A stretch of DNA of 64,000 nt from Sphingobacteriales bacterium 50-39 (GCA_001898505.1 MKTZ01000020.1:124001-188000); one strand, 5' to 3'; counted from the stretch's first letter, positions 27,638-36,940 are shown. Notes: generated by a model not told the origin, from the letters alone. Program-made: numbers and translations.

Positions 27638-28599
27638 TACTCTCTTTGAACAAGGAACGCTGCCAGCTGTTTCAGCGGCTCTTTGCGACGGGACAGCACG
27701 GCAATATCTTCCAGAGCCTGATAGGCCGCCTGCATATATTTTTCCTTTAATTCCCGGGCCCATGCATCGACTCCGCAGGCCTTGAATATCTCCAGCATGC
27801 CCTCGATCTTCGGGATGGCATCGGCCTTTTTTAGCTCGTCTATCCGCCGGTGCTGCTCTGCAGTAGCCACCTCGAGCGTTTTTATAAGAAGAAAGGTCTT
27901 TTTCCCGGCTACGATATCTCCTCCCACCTGCTTGCCGAACTTCCCGGGGTCGCCAAAAGCGTCCAAATAGTCGTCTTGTACCTGGAAGGCCAGCCCCAGG
28001 TTCTTGCCAAAATCATAAAGATGCTGCTGATTCCCCAGCCCAGCGCCGCCCAGGATGGCGCCTATGCGAAGACTGGCGGCCAAAAGCACGGAGGTTTTCA
28101 ACCCTATCATTCGCTGATACGCCTCCAGGTCCACCCTATCCATCTTCTCAAAATCCATATCCATTTGCTGCCCTTCACAAACCTCTCTTGCCGTCTGGTT
28201 ATAAATATGCATGATGGGACGGATATGCTGCGCCTGTATCCTGCTGAGATAATCATACGCTATCACCATCATCACATCCCCCGTCAGCAAGGCGGTGGAA
28301 GCCCCATACTTCTCATGCACGGTAGGCATGCCACGACGCAAAGGAGCCTTATCCATAATATCGTCATGTATCAGGGTGAAGTTGTGGAATAGCTCGATAC
28401 TGGCAGCCAGATGCCAGGCGTCGGGATCGATCTCCCCGAACAGCTCGTTCCCCATCAAACAAAGCACGGGTCTTATTCGCTTGCCCCCGATGCCCAGGAA
28501 ATAGCTGGCCGGCTCATAAAGGGTAGCCGGATGAGAGGGAAAATGCTGCACGTCAAATCGGGCCGTGAATGCTGTGGATAATTCTTCAAAACTGTGCAT
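27634..28599 (-). CDS. Polyprenyl (isoprenyl) diphosphate synthase
   Basis: 321 aa. The first aspartate-rich motif is HDDIMDKA (near residue 79) and the second is QDDYLDAFGD (near 210), with GGKRIRP near the N-terminus and Lys in GKKTFLLIKTLE. It elongates isopentenyl diphosphate to a longer prenyl chain for quinone or carrier lipid synthesis. Chain length cannot be read reliably. It starts 6 bases after rnr and is the last gene of a minus-strand run from DUF3822. Confidence 0.93.
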   Translation of the reverse strand: MHSFEELSTAFTARFDVQHFPSHPATLYEPASYFLGIGGKRIRPVLCLMGNELFGEIDPDAWHLAASIELFHNFTLIHDDIMDKAPLRRGMPTVHEKYGASTALLTGDVMMVIAYDYLSRIQAQHIRPIMHIYNQTAREVCEGQQMDMDFEKMDRVDLEAYQRMIGLKTSVLLAASLRIGAILGGAGLGNQQHLYDFGKNLGLAFQVQDDYLDAFGDPGKFGKQVGGDIVAGKKTFLLIKTLEVATAEQHRRIDELKKADAIPKIEGMLEIFKACGVDAWARELKEKYMQAAYQALEDIAVLSRRKEPLKQLAAFLVQREY

Positions 28600-28605
28600 G
28601 TACAG

Positions 28606-30669
28606 CTATTTCTTTTTCTTTTTGGTTTTCGTTTTCTTCTCTTTTGCCTCGTGTCTGCCAGGCTTGCCTGGCTTCACCGGTCTGACGGACATGGCAGACT
28701 GCCCTTCTTCCCCTGCGCTGCTGGCGATGACCCACTCATAGTCCAGCTGACGCTTGGCCAGGTTGGCCGCCACCACTTTTATCCTCACCTTGTCCCCCAT
28801 ACGGAACTGCCGGCCACTGCGACGCCCCACGAGGCTGTACTCGCTCTCCACATGCCGGAAATCATCGTATTCCAGGAGGCTGTTGATACTGACAAGCCCC
28901 TCGCACTTCTGTTCCACGGTCTCCACCCAAAAGCCAAAGGATGCCACGCCACTGATCACCCCCTCGAACTCCTCACCCAAAAAGCCCTGCATATACTCCA
29001 CCTGCTTGTACTTACCCGCCGCACGCTCACTTTCCATGGCCGCACGCTCCCGTTCGCTGGAATGCCGGCACTTGGCCTCCAATTTTTTATCAACTTCATT
29101 TTTTCCTTGCAATACTTCGTGCAATATCCTGTGAACCAACACATCAGGATATCTTCGGATGGGGGAGGTAAAATGACAGTAAAATTCGAAACCAAGCCCA
29201 TAATGGCCTATGTTCTCAGTCGTATAAATGGCCTTGGCCATGGTCCGGATACCCAGCTGCTCCAGCACATGCTGCTCGGGCCGGCCCTGTACATCCATCA
29301 ACATCTGGTTGAAGCTGGAAGCTATCGCCTGGGGTGACTTCAGGTCGAAGTCATGCCCATACTTTTTGGCAAACTCGATAAAGGGCAACAGCTTCTCTTT
29401 ATCCGGTGTGTCGTGTACCCGGTAGGGAAAGGGCAGCGGCTTTTTGTTCACCTTTATCTTCCCCACATTCTCGGCCACAGTACGGTTGGCCAGCAGCATG
29501 AATTCTTCCACCAGCTGATGAGCCTCTTTACTCTCCTTTACCATGATCCCGATAGGCTTTCCCTTCTCATCCAGCTTGAAACGCACTTCCGTGGAAGAGA
29601 AATTGATAGCCCCCTTCCTAAACCGCTGTTTGCGCAGCCGCTGGGCGATATCGTTCAGTACCTCTATCTCGTTTTGATAAAGTCCTTCCTTTTGTTCGAT
29701 GATCTCCTGTACCTCTTCGTAGGTGAACCGGTGGTTGGAATGGATCACGGTCTTACCGATCCAATATTGCTTGACCTCCCCTTTAGGCGTCATCTGAAAA
29801 ATGGTGGAGAAAGTGAGCTTGTCCTCGTGAGGACGAAGGGAACATAGCTCATTGGATATCCTTTCCGGCAGCATGGGATTGACACGATCCGGCAGATAGA
29901 CGGACGTAGCCCGCGTGTACGCCTCCTTATCCAATGCTGTCTCCGGCTCTACATAATGGCTCACATCCGCGATATGCACCCCTATTTCCCAAAAACCGTT
30001 CTTTAGCATACGAATGGATATGGCGTCATCAAAGTCCCTGGCATCCACCGGGTCGATGGTAAATGTAAGGATGTCCCTTATATCCTTGCGTATGCCTATC
30101 TCCGAAGAAGCGATGATATCGGGCAATCTCCCGGACTCTTCCATGACATTCTCAGGGAAGAAAATGGGGAACCCATTCTCCAAAAGTATCTCCTTCATGG
30201 CCTTGTCGTTCTCGTCCTCCTTGTTCATGATCTGGATGACCTCGCCCTGCGGCTTCTTGTTCTTCTCCCATTCCACGATGCGTACGATGACGCGATCGCC
30301 GCCCACAGCGCCATTCAGCCTGGATAAAGGAATATAGATATCGGGCATGGGCTTGTCCGTCTCCGCAATAAAAAAAGCAAAGGACTGGCTAAGCTCCACA
30401 TGTCCTAAAAATTCCATTTGCTTCCGCTCGACCACTTCCACTACTTCCCCCTGCTGACGGCCGCTCCGGCTGGGATTGCCAAGGACCTGCACCCGTACCG
30501 TGTCGCCATGAAGAGCTGTATTAAAATCAGAGGGGCGGACAAGAATATCCTGATCCCTTCCTTCTATGATCACAAAACCCATTCCTGAGCGGGTCACGTC
30601 CAGCCGCCCCGTCAATAAATGGGACGATGATTCGCCGGCTTTTTTCTTCTTTTTCTTTTTCGTCTTCAT
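28606..30669 (-). CDS. rnr: Ribonuclease R
   Basis: 687 aa. Cold-shock-type domains cover about 15-150, the RNB catalytic domain about 190-540 with the metal-binding acidic motif DARDFDDAISI (Asp212, Asp214, Asp215), and an S1 domain at about 575-660 (FEGVISGVASFGFWVETVE). RNase R degrades structured RNA from the 3' end and matures or decays rRNA and mRNA in the cytoplasm. Both ends are lysine-rich tracts (seven Lys near residue 4-10; KKTKTKKKKK at the end), which would add RNA affinity. It lies 40 bases after lpxK, with a hairpin in the gap. Confidence 0.96.
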   Translation of the reverse strand: MKTKKKKKKKAGESSSHLLTGRLDVTRSGMGFVIIEGRDQDILVRPSDFNTALHGDTVRVQVLGNPSRSGRQQGEVVEVVERKQMEFLGHVELSQSFAFFIAETDKPMPDIYIPLSRLNGAVGGDRVIVRIVEWEKNKKPQGEVIQIMNKEDENDKAMKEILLENGFPIFFPENVMEESGRLPDIIASSEIGIRKDIRDILTFTIDPVDARDFDDAISIRMLKNGFWEIGVHIADVSHYVEPETALDKEAYTRATSVYLPDRVNPMLPERISNELCSLRPHEDKLTFSTIFQMTPKGEVKQYWIGKTVIHSNHRFTYEEVQEIIEQKEGLYQNEIEVLNDIAQRLRKQRFRKGAINFSSTEVRFKLDEKGKPIGIMVKESKEAHQLVEEFMLLANRTVAENVGKIKVNKKPLPFPYRVHDTPDKEKLLPFIEFAKKYGHDFDLKSPQAIASSFNQMLMDVQGRPEQHVLEQLGIRTMAKAIYTTENIGHYGLGFEFYCHFTSPIRRYPDVLVHRILHEVLQGKNEVDKKLEAKCRHSSERERAAMESERAAGKYKQVEYMQGFLGEEFEGVISGVASFGFWVETVEQKCEGLVSINSLLEYDDFRHVESEYSLVGRRSGRQFRMGDKVRIKVVAANLAKRQLDYEWVIASSAGEEGQSAMSVRPVKPGKPGRHEAKEKKTKTKKKKK

Positions 30670-30679
30670 TGTGTTGTAT

Positions 30680-30696
30680 GCGGACCCATGGTCCGC
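30680..30696 (-). repeat. Three-base-loop hairpin before rnr
   Basis: GCGGACC and GGTCCGC form a 7-bp stem over a 3-base loop. It ends 10 bases before the rnr ATG and has the same stem as the hairpin at 21771-21787. Confidence 0.6.
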
Positions 30697-30709
30697 TTTG
30701 TGTATTTTA

Positions 30710-31801
30710 TTATTCCCCTCCGGCCTGATCAGGGGGCTTAAAATTGGTAATGAATTTAATGATTAAATCAGTAAAACGCGGCTGCTCGCTGAATAAAAAC
30801 CGCGGTTCGATAGGAAGCACGTAAAAGGGCCAGTCCTCAAGCTCCTGGCGGAACTTGATCAGGCGGACCGCATCCTTCTCCGTCGTGAGGATGATCTTAT
30901 TCGGCTCGGCGATATTATTATATCGGCGGATCATATAATTCAGATCGTCGATGGTGAATATATGGTGATCACTATAAGCTAACTCATAAAAGCTGCCGGC
31001 CTTGTCATTCAGCCATTTCTTCAGCGGCGCAGGATTGGCGATACCCGTCACCAGCAACACTTCCATCTTGTCGTTGATCACCGTGGCAGTTCCCCTGGTG
31101 ATATGATACGGCTGGCCATATTGGATGGAAGAAAAGAACACCTGCTGATGCTTCAGCGGATCGATCTCCGCCTTAACGGCCCTTCGCTCGTCTTCCGTAA
31201 GGCTCTCGGGGCATTTGGTGACCACGATGATATCCGCCCGCCGGTACCCGCCGGGGGCATCCCTGAGATCGCCGCTGGGCAGCCACCAGTCCCTGGTGAA
31301 CAGGTTGGAATAATCCGTCAGCAAAATATTCAGCCCCGCCCTGACGGCCCGGTGCTGAAAGGCGTCATCCAGGATGATGGCACGGGTATCAGGCCTGTCG
31401 TGCAACAGTTGCGGTATGGCCACGATCCGTTCTTCCCCTACTGCCACCGCCACTTCCGGGAACTTGCTATGGAACTGCATGGGCTCATCGCCGATGTCCA
31501 GCGCAGTAGTATAGGCGCCGGCCAGGGCATAGCCCCGTGTCTTTCGCTTGTATCCGCGGCTTAGTACGGCTATCTCGAAACGATCTTTCAGCATACGTAT
31601 CAGCAGCTCTACCATCGGAGACTTCCCCGTTCCCCCTACAGCCAGATTGCCTACGCAAATAATAGGCAGATTGAACTGAGCTGAAGCCAGTATCTTCTTA
31701 TCATAACACCAGTTGCGTAGAATAACGACCAAAGCGTAAAGAAGGGAAAGAGGGAATAATAGTATCCGTATAGTCCGCAAGAGCGGGAAGTTGAAATTCA
31801 T
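30710..31801 (-). CDS. lpxK: Tetraacyldisaccharide 4'-kinase
   Basis: 363 aa from ATG 31801; the frame extends to a TTG at 31849 but that would run through the candidate -7 box and a leader hairpin. LpxK phosphorylates the lipid A disaccharide precursor at the 4' position on the inner membrane. An N-terminal amphipathic/membrane segment (ILLFPLSLLYALVVILR) precedes a Walker A (GNLAVGGTGKSPM) and later blocks ILDDAFQHRAV and LTTEKDAVRL. It lies 68 bases after bioD, long enough for its own promoter. Confidence 0.95.
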   Translation of the reverse strand: MNFNFPLLRTIRILLFPLSLLYALVVILRNWCYDKKILASAQFNLPIICVGNLAVGGTGKSPMVELLIRMLKDRFEIAVLSRGYKRKTRGYALAGAYTTALDIGDEPMQFHSKFPEVAVAVGEERIVAIPQLLHDRPDTRAIILDDAFQHRAVRAGLNILLTDYSNLFTRDWWLPSGDLRDAPGGYRRADIIVVTKCPESLTEDERRAVKAEIDPLKHQQVFFSSIQYGQPYHITRGTATVINDKMEVLLVTGIANPAPLKKWLNDKAGSFYELAYSDHHIFTIDDLNYMIRRYNNIAEPNKIILTTEKDAVRLIKFRQELEDWPFYVLPIEPRFLFSEQPRFTDLIIKFITNFKPPDQAGGE

Positions 31802-31819
31802 AGTTATTGTTCGACGGGC

Positions 31820-31832
31820 GGCCGGAACGGCC
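31820..31832 (-). repeat. Three-base-loop hairpin in lpxK leader
   Basis: GGCCG and CGGCC pair over a 3-base loop in the predicted lpxK 5' untranslated region. It belongs with the other short hairpins at 30680, 36828 and 43554. Confidence 0.45.
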
Positions 31833-31846
31833 CCCGGAGACTTATC

Positions 31847-31854
31847 CAAAGATA
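31847..31854 (-). promoter_or_regulatory. lpxK: -7 box for lpxK
   Basis: TATCTTTG on the minus strand matches TAnnTTTG. It lies 45 bases before the lpxK ATG, in the bioD-lpxK gap, so lpxK-rnr may have an internal promoter. Confidence 0.45.
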
Positions 31855-31869
31855 CATAAAAAATTCAGG

Positions 31870-32592
31870 CTAAGGCCTGTAAAGCATCATCATAAGTTCC
31901 ATGCGTATCCGCTCCCCCTGCTCCCGGATAAAATCCTTGTCCGGATGTTCTGTCCAGGGTATGGTAATGCCCCAACGGCACCCGCTCCAGTCAACGATCT
32001 CCTCCTCATATCCGCTGGGCTCCCCATTGAATATCCAGCCGGCTACATTCAGCCCATGCGCCTTGCAGACAGCAGCGGTCAGGAGGGAATGATTGATGCT
32101 TCCAAGGTAATTTCGGCTGACGATTATCACATTGGCATCCAGCTTTTTAATAAGGTCAATTACAAATTCACTCTCATTGAGGGGGACCATCAGCCCTCCG
32201 GCTCCTTCTATGACAAAATCATCGCCGGGCCCTGGTGTCGACCAGCCTGGAATGTTGCTGGGACGCCTGGGATCAGTTTGCCCCGGCAGCACAGGGAGGT
32301 TGGCCCGTATTTCCAGGAACTGCCGATGGATCTCCTCCAGGTCAATAATGACCTTCTCCTGCCGGGCGGCAATATGGGGAGAAGCAGGCAGCCTTAATTT
32401 ATAGGCTTCCTTTGGCACCACCCTGGCCCATGGATGACTTAACCTGGCCGCTACCCATTCCGTATCCGTCCCGTGGTCAAATCCGGCCTGCACAGGTTTC
32501 CAGTATGCAGCGCCCAATGCCTCGGTAACGGCGGCAGCCGCCACCGTCTTGCCTACATCCGTACCTATACCTGTAATAAAAATAGGCCTCAT
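31870..32592 (-). CDS. bioD: Dethiobiotin synthase
   Basis: 240 aa. The P-loop is GIGTDVGKT at residues 7-15, followed by the substrate-binding Lys in YWKPVQAG and the later VIEGAGGLMVPLN. It uses ATP and CO2 to close the ureido ring of dethiobiotin from diaminopelargonic acid, the penultimate step of biotin synthesis. No other bio gene is in the window, so it is separated from its pathway. It overlaps rsmD by 4 bases. Confidence 0.95.
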   Translation of the reverse strand: MRPIFITGIGTDVGKTVAAAAVTEALGAAYWKPVQAGFDHGTDTEWVAARLSHPWARVVPKEAYKLRLPASPHIAARQEKVIIDLEEIHRQFLEIRANLPVLPGQTDPRRPSNIPGWSTPGPGDDFVIEGAGGLMVPLNESEFVIDLIKKLDANVIIVSRNYLGSINHSLLTAAVCKAHGLNVAGWIFNGEPSGYEEEIVDWSGCRWGITIPWTEHPDKDFIREQGERIRMELMMMLYRP

Positions 32593-33134
32593 AACTTATT
32601 GACAAAGATGGAGAACACAGTGGTACCGTAATTCCTCCGTGTGACAAAAAGAGGATATCCTTCGTAATTGTTCCGCGGAGTATGCTCCAGGACAAACCAG
32701 CCCTTATCCCGCAGCAGCTTCTTCTCCACGATCAGCTTGGGCAGCTCGTCGATGGTCGCCAGCGCATAGGGCGGTCCCGCAAATATAAGATCGAACTGCT
32801 CAGTACACTGCCCGATGAACTTGAACACATCCATACGCACCACCTTGTAAAAGGATGCCAGCCCCAGCTCCTGGGCGCTCTTTTGAATAAAACTGAACAT
32901 GGCGGGGTCTTTCTCCACCACGGTCAGATCTCTCACCCCCCTGGACGCCAGCTCATAGCTGATACTTCCCGTCCCCCCAAACAGATCGAGGGTACGCAAA
33001 GTCCCCAGATCCAGGTTGTTTTCCAATATATTGAACAACCCCTCCTTCGCTATATCCGTCGTAGGACGGGTATGCGGCATTCGGGCGGGAGGATTCACTC
33101 TCCGCCCCCCTAGCTCGCCTCCGATTATGCGCAT
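32589..33134 (-). CDS. rsmD: 16S rRNA (guanine966-N2)-methyltransferase RsmD-type
   Basis: 181 aa. The start MRIIGGELGGRRVNPP and TRPTTDIAKEGLFNIL are diagnostic of RsmD. The SAM-binding motif is LDLFGGTGSISYELASRG near residue 55. The catalytic motif IV usually reads DPPY or DPPF; here it is FAGPPYAL, with Gly in place of Asp. That residue is normally important for binding the target amine, so activity is uncertain, although the substitution may be common in the family's Bacteroidota branch. It overlaps bioD by 4 bases and DUF3822 by 10. Confidence 0.92.
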   Translation of the reverse strand: MRIIGGELGGRRVNPPARMPHTRPTTDIAKEGLFNILENNLDLGTLRTLDLFGGTGSISYELASRGVRDLTVVEKDPAMFSFIQKSAQELGLASFYKVVRMDVFKFIGQCTEQFDLIFAGPPYALATIDELPKLIVEKKLLRDKGWFVLEHTPRNNYEGYPLFVTRRNYGTTVFSIFVNKL

Positions 33135-33985
33135 ACGGCCATTTTCAAAATAGATGAGAAATAATGCAGGGGCAACTCCCGAAGCTCATCCGTAACCTTT
33201 ATACTTTCGTCCACGTTCTCGAAATCTACCTGAAGAAAATATTTATATAACTCTTCGCTAAGAGCTGATTGCCTGTCTATTAAGCCTCCAACCAATAATC
33301 TCACTTCCTCGGGATTGATATCCAGTTGCCGACAGGTGTTCAGCAGATAATAGATCACGTCTTTGACGTCCTGGTAATTGAAGGTCTGCATCAAATGCAC
33401 TTTCCCCTCCTTGACCACCAACGCCACCATCTTATCCGGATAAAAGATCACCTTGAGACAGTCCTTACCTTCTCCAGCTCCCGAATCGAACATTTTATAG
33501 CTCTTTAGCAACAGACTGTAGTAATGCCAGTATTTCCCTGCCGTAAACTGCTGCTGGAGAAGATGATGCAGCTCAGGAGAGATCCGGTAGACATTGAACA
33601 GCTCCCACCAGGGTATCTTTTCCGAAAGCACAAGCCCCTTCTGGAGATTGCCGTGCACAATATCGATGATCTCTTTATTCGTATCCATGCTGAACAAAGG
33701 TTCGGGCACCAGGCTGGATTCCGGGAAATTGTAGACCAGCAACGTTTCCTTCACCGGCCTTTTCAACAAGGGATCATTCTCCAGTATCTCACGCAATGTC
33801 TCCGTCAGCCGCTTGTCCTTTCCCTGGTCCAATTGAAAATATTTTACCGCCAAAGGCCCCATATTCCGCTGATTCAATAAAGTATAGGTAAAAGAATGTG
33901 CGTTGACCTCGACAAGCAGTCGGCAATGCGACAGATCCTCATCCGATATTTCCGGAACTTCGATTTGGAATGCTGGTTTTACCAT
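33125..33985 (-). CDS. DUF3822 family protein
   Basis: 286 aa from ATG 33985; the frame also reaches a TTG at 34024. The sequence has an actin-like/ASKHA-type look in parts (CRLLVEVNAHSFTYTLLNQ, CLKVIFYPDKMVALVVKEGKVHLMQTF), which is inference. DUF3822 genes lie beside rsmD in many Bacteroidota. The function is unknown. It is the first gene of the minus-strand run rsmD-bioD-lpxK-rnr-prenyltransferase and diverges from the MATE gene, 97 bases away. Confidence 0.82.
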   Translation of the reverse strand: MVKPAFQIEVPEISDEDLSHCRLLVEVNAHSFTYTLLNQRNMGPLAVKYFQLDQGKDKRLTETLREILENDPLLKRPVKETLLVYNFPESSLVPEPLFSMDTNKEIIDIVHGNLQKGLVLSEKIPWWELFNVYRISPELHHLLQQQFTAGKYWHYYSLLLKSYKMFDSGAGEGKDCLKVIFYPDKMVALVVKEGKVHLMQTFNYQDVKDVIYYLLNTCRQLDINPEEVRLLVGGLIDRQSALSEELYKYFLQVDFENVDESIKVTDELRELPLHYFSSILKMAVCA

Positions 33986-34082
33986 AGTTTTCGGTTGTAC
34001 AATTGGGCTGTTGACAGTCTGCAAAATACTACAAAACTCCTATCTTCGCCTCCTTTTTTCGAATTGCGGTCCATTTTCCAAA

Positions 34083-35438
34083 ATGTCGTCCACTCCTAAC
34101 TATAAAGTCTCCATCACACACAGGGACGTCCTGCGCATGGCCCTGCCCATTAGTTTGGCCATACTGGTGCCACAGATCAATTTCATTACCAATAATATCT
34201 TTTTGGGGCATCTCGATGAGAATTCGGAAGCGCTGTCCACCGCAGGTATCACTGGGGTTTATTATCTGTTATTTGCCGTGGTGGGACAGGGACTGAACAA
34301 CGGGCTGCAGGCCCTGATCGCCCGCCGCGCCGGCGAAGGCCGTATCGAAGAGATCGGAAGGCTCTTTTCACAAGGCATGCTCATCGCCATGGCCCTGGCC
34401 TTTATCGGCATCGCCCTCACCTGGCTCATCGCGCCGACGGTCCTCTCCTGGTCACTAAAGTCGCAAGGCCTGCGCGATCAGGCTGTACAATTTCTCCGCA
34501 TACGTATCTGGGGACTACCCTTTCTCTATATCTACCAAATGCGTAACGCCCTCCTTGTAGGTACGAATCAAAGCAAGTACCTCGTGTATGGGACACTGGC
34601 GGAGACGGTCGTCAATATCGTCCTGGACTATGGTCTCATCTTCGGCCACCTGGGGCTGCCCGCCCTGGGCTTTAACGGAGCCGCCTACGCCTCTATCGCG
34701 GCCGAAGCTTCCGGCATGTTGGTGGTATTCCTCGTCATTCATGCCAAAGGGGTCAGTAAAAACCTCCAGCTGTATAAGAACGGACGATTCGACCCCGTCA
34801 ACAGCCGGCTGATCCTGGTCCAGTCCTCCCCGCTGATATTTCAATATTCGCTCAGTATCCTCGCCTGGACCTTTTTCTATATCCTTGTCGAACACCACGG
34901 CCGCCAGGCCCTGGCCATCAGCAATACCATGCGGAATATCTTCGGCCTTTTTGGTGTCTTTACCTGGGCCTTTGCCTCCACCACCAATGCCATGGTCAGT
35001 AACATCATCGGCCAGAAGATGGAACACCGCGTCCTGGAGCTTATTGGAAAAATTCTCCAGCTCAGCGTCGGGTTTGCCGTAATAGTGGCCGTGTTGCTGA
35101 ATATCTTCCCCGAACTCTTCCTTTCCGTATACGGTCAGGATGCCGCCTTTACAACGGCAGCCATACCGGTGATCAGGGTAGTATCCTCCGCCCTGGTGAT
35201 GATGTCCTTTGCCACGATCTGGCTCAATGCAGTGACGGGCACGGCCAATACCCGCATCAACCTGCTCATCGAATTCATCACCATCATCTTCTATTGCCTC
35301 TATGTATACCTGGTATTACAGCAATGGAACCTTTCCATTATTTATGGCTGGATGTCGGAATGGGTGTATTGGGGCGTCATCTTTACCCTCTCCTGGCTGT
35401 ATATCCGCAGCGGACGGTGGAAAGGGAAAGTGATCTGA
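34083..35438 (+). CDS. MATE-family efflux transporter
   Basis: 451 aa from ATG 34083. A longer frame from 33903 exists, but it would overlap the divergent DUF3822 gene and delay the first helix. About 12 membrane helices are visible in two similar halves, starting VLRMALPISLAILVPQINF and the MATE motif GVYYLLFAVVGQGLNNGLQALIARRAG. MATE proteins export drugs or metabolites with Na+ or H+ exchange. A TATCTTCG box at 34041-34048 is a possible -7 element. The stop is 4 bases from the end of the convergent folB. Confidence 0.92.
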   Translation: MSSTPNYKVSITHRDVLRMALPISLAILVPQINFITNNIFLGHLDENSEALSTAGITGVYYLLFAVVGQGLNNGLQALIARRAGEGRIEEIGRLFSQGMLIAMALAFIGIALTWLIAPTVLSWSLKSQGLRDQAVQFLRIRIWGLPFLYIYQMRNALLVGTNQSKYLVYGTLAETVVNIVLDYGLIFGHLGLPALGFNGAAYASIAAEASGMLVVFLVIHAKGVSKNLQLYKNGRFDPVNSRLILVQSSPLIFQYSLSILAWTFFYILVEHHGRQALAISNTMRNIFGLFGVFTWAFASTTNAMVSNIIGQKMEHRVLELIGKILQLSVGFAVIVAVLLNIFPELFLSVYGQDAAFTTAAIPVIRVVSSALVMMSFATIWLNAVTGTANTRINLLIEFITIIFYCLYVYLVLQQWNLSIIYGWMSEWVYWGVIFTLSWLYIRSGRWKGKVI

Positions 35439-35441
35439 CGC

Positions 35442-35801
35442 TCAGCTGTCGAACTTCTTGTGAAGGGTCATACCCGCCTTGCCCTGGAAGTTGCCGATGG
35501 GGGCCTGCAGCTTATAGATGGAAAGGATCACTTCCCGTATAAAGGGGTATTGCAGTTTTATTTTCCCGATGATCTCGTCGGCTATCTTTTCCAGCAAAGG
35601 CGACGGCTGATGCATTCGCTGTTTGATGATGGCAAACAGGGTCACATAGTTGACGATCGTATCCAGGCTCTCGAAAGGGTGATCCTTTTCATCGTACAGC
35701 ACATCGAGATGCACTTCAAAAGTATTCCCTGTGGCTAACTCTTCTTTGAAGACGCCGTGGTGACCGGAAAAGATCAAATTATGTAGTCGTACTGTGACCA
35801 T
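35442..35801 (-). CDS. folB: Dihydroneopterin aldolase
   Basis: 119 aa from ATG 35801; the open frame upstream overlaps trxB and is not used. The fold signature is VRLHNLIFSGHHGVFKEE near the N-terminus, with catalytic Glu in that loop, and the catalytic Lys is in LSIYKLQAPIG near residue 100. It splits dihydroneopterin to 6-hydroxymethyl-dihydropterin and glycolaldehyde in folate synthesis. It lies 25 bases after trxB on the same strand. Confidence 0.93.
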   Translation of the reverse strand: MVTVRLHNLIFSGHHGVFKEELATGNTFEVHLDVLYDEKDHPFESLDTIVNYVTLFAIIKQRMHQPSPLLEKIADEIIGKIKLQYPFIREVILSIYKLQAPIGNFQGKAGMTLHKKFDS

Positions 35802-35826
35802 ACTTTGTGCTTCGTTGCAGTTTGGA

Positions 35827-36774
35827 TCAATGCAAACCTTTTGCCGAGAGATACCGTTCGGCATCCAATGCGGCCATACAACCACTGCCGGCAGCGGTAA
35901 CGGCCTGCCTGTATATCTTGTCCTGTACATCACCGGCGGCAAACACCCCTTCCACATTGGTACGGGATGTGCCGGGAACAGTCTTGATATAGCCGGCTTC
36001 ATCCATATCGATATAGTCGGTGAAGATCGCAGAATTAGGCTGATGCCCGATGGCGACAAAAAAACCGCTGACCGCCACGGTCTGCGTCTCCCCTGTCTTT
36101 CTATTCTTTATCCGCATGCCTTCTACCCTGCTCTCTCCCAGCACCTCATCGGCCTCGCTGTTCCAATAGATCTTGATATTGGGCGTTTGTTGCACTCGTT
36201 CCTGCATGATCCTGCTGGCCCTCATTTTATCGCTGCGCACCAGCATATGCACGGTAGTACAAAGCTTGGAAAGATACAAAGCCTCTTCCGCAGCCGTATC
36301 CCCGGCCCCCACAATGGCAACCTCCTTGTTACGGAAGAAGAACCCATCACAAACGGCACAGGCGCTGACGCCATACCCATTCAGACGCTGCTCGCTCTCC
36401 AGTCCCAGCCATTTGGCGGAAGCTCCGGTGGCGATGATGACAGCGTCAGCTTCGATCAGCTTCTCTTCGTCGATCCATACCTTGAAAGGCTGGGTGGAAA
36501 GGTCGACCTTTGTCGCCAGCCCGAACCGGATATCCGCCCCCATCCGGGTAGCCTGCTTTTCAAAATGCACCATCATCTCAGGTCCCTGCACTCCATCGGG
36601 ATAACCAGGATAGTTCTCCACCTCCGTAGTGATAGTCAGTTGCCCACCGGGCTGAATCCCCTGGTAAAGCACCGGCCGGAGATTGGCCCTTGCCGCATAG
36701 ACGGCCGCCGTATAGCCCGCAGGTCCTGAACCTATTATCAGACATTGTACTTTTTCGCTTGCTTTGGTATCCAT
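35827..36774 (-). CDS. trxB: Thioredoxin-disulfide reductase
   Basis: 315 aa. The FAD motif is IIGSGPAGYTAAVYAARANL near residue 10, the redox-active pair is CAVC in GVSACAVCDGFFFRN near residue 138, the NADPH motif is VAIVGAGDTAAEEALYL, and the C-terminal FAD contact is GVFAAGDVQDKIYRQAVTAAG. It reduces thioredoxin with NADPH in the cytoplasm. The leader has a GAACCGCC-type hairpin and a possible TACCTTCG -7 box at about 36861. Confidence 0.97.
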   Translation of the reverse strand: MDTKASEKVQCLIIGSGPAGYTAAVYAARANLRPVLYQGIQPGGQLTITTEVENYPGYPDGVQGPEMMVHFEKQATRMGADIRFGLATKVDLSTQPFKVWIDEEKLIEADAVIIATGASAKWLGLESEQRLNGYGVSACAVCDGFFFRNKEVAIVGAGDTAAEEALYLSKLCTTVHMLVRSDKMRASRIMQERVQQTPNIKIYWNSEADEVLGESRVEGMRIKNRKTGETQTVAVSGFFVAIGHQPNSAIFTDYIDMDEAGYIKTVPGTSRTNVEGVFAAGDVQDKIYRQAVTAAGSGCMAALDAERYLSAKGLH

Positions 36775-36827
36775 GCTTATACTGAAATTTAAATGTTTGG
36801 GCCTTCGCCAAAGGCTCGGTTACAGAC

Positions 36828-36846
36828 GAACCGCCTGTGGCGGTTC
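36828..36846 (-). repeat. Three-base-loop hairpin in trxB leader
   Basis: GAACCGCC and GGCGGTTC form an 8-bp perfect stem with a 3-base loop, about 54 bases before the trxB ATG. A second hairpin (GCCTT/AAGGC) lies between it and the gene. The holA leader at 43554-43570 has a closely similar arrangement. Confidence 0.6.
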
Positions 36847-36940
36847 CTGTTTAGGGAGCACGAAGGTAAACCGAAAAGAGGAAAGAGAATGTCGTTTATA
36901 CGACCTCTGAAGAGAGTGTGAATAACCCGGGCGCCAAACA

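Noticed and set aside
33903..34082. N-terminal extension of the MATE frame
   Set aside because: It would overlap the divergent DUF3822 gene, and the first MATE helix begins after ATG 34083.
35802..36059. N-terminal extension of the folB frame
   Set aside because: It overlaps trxB, and residues before MVTVRLHNL show no homology to dihydroneopterin aldolase.
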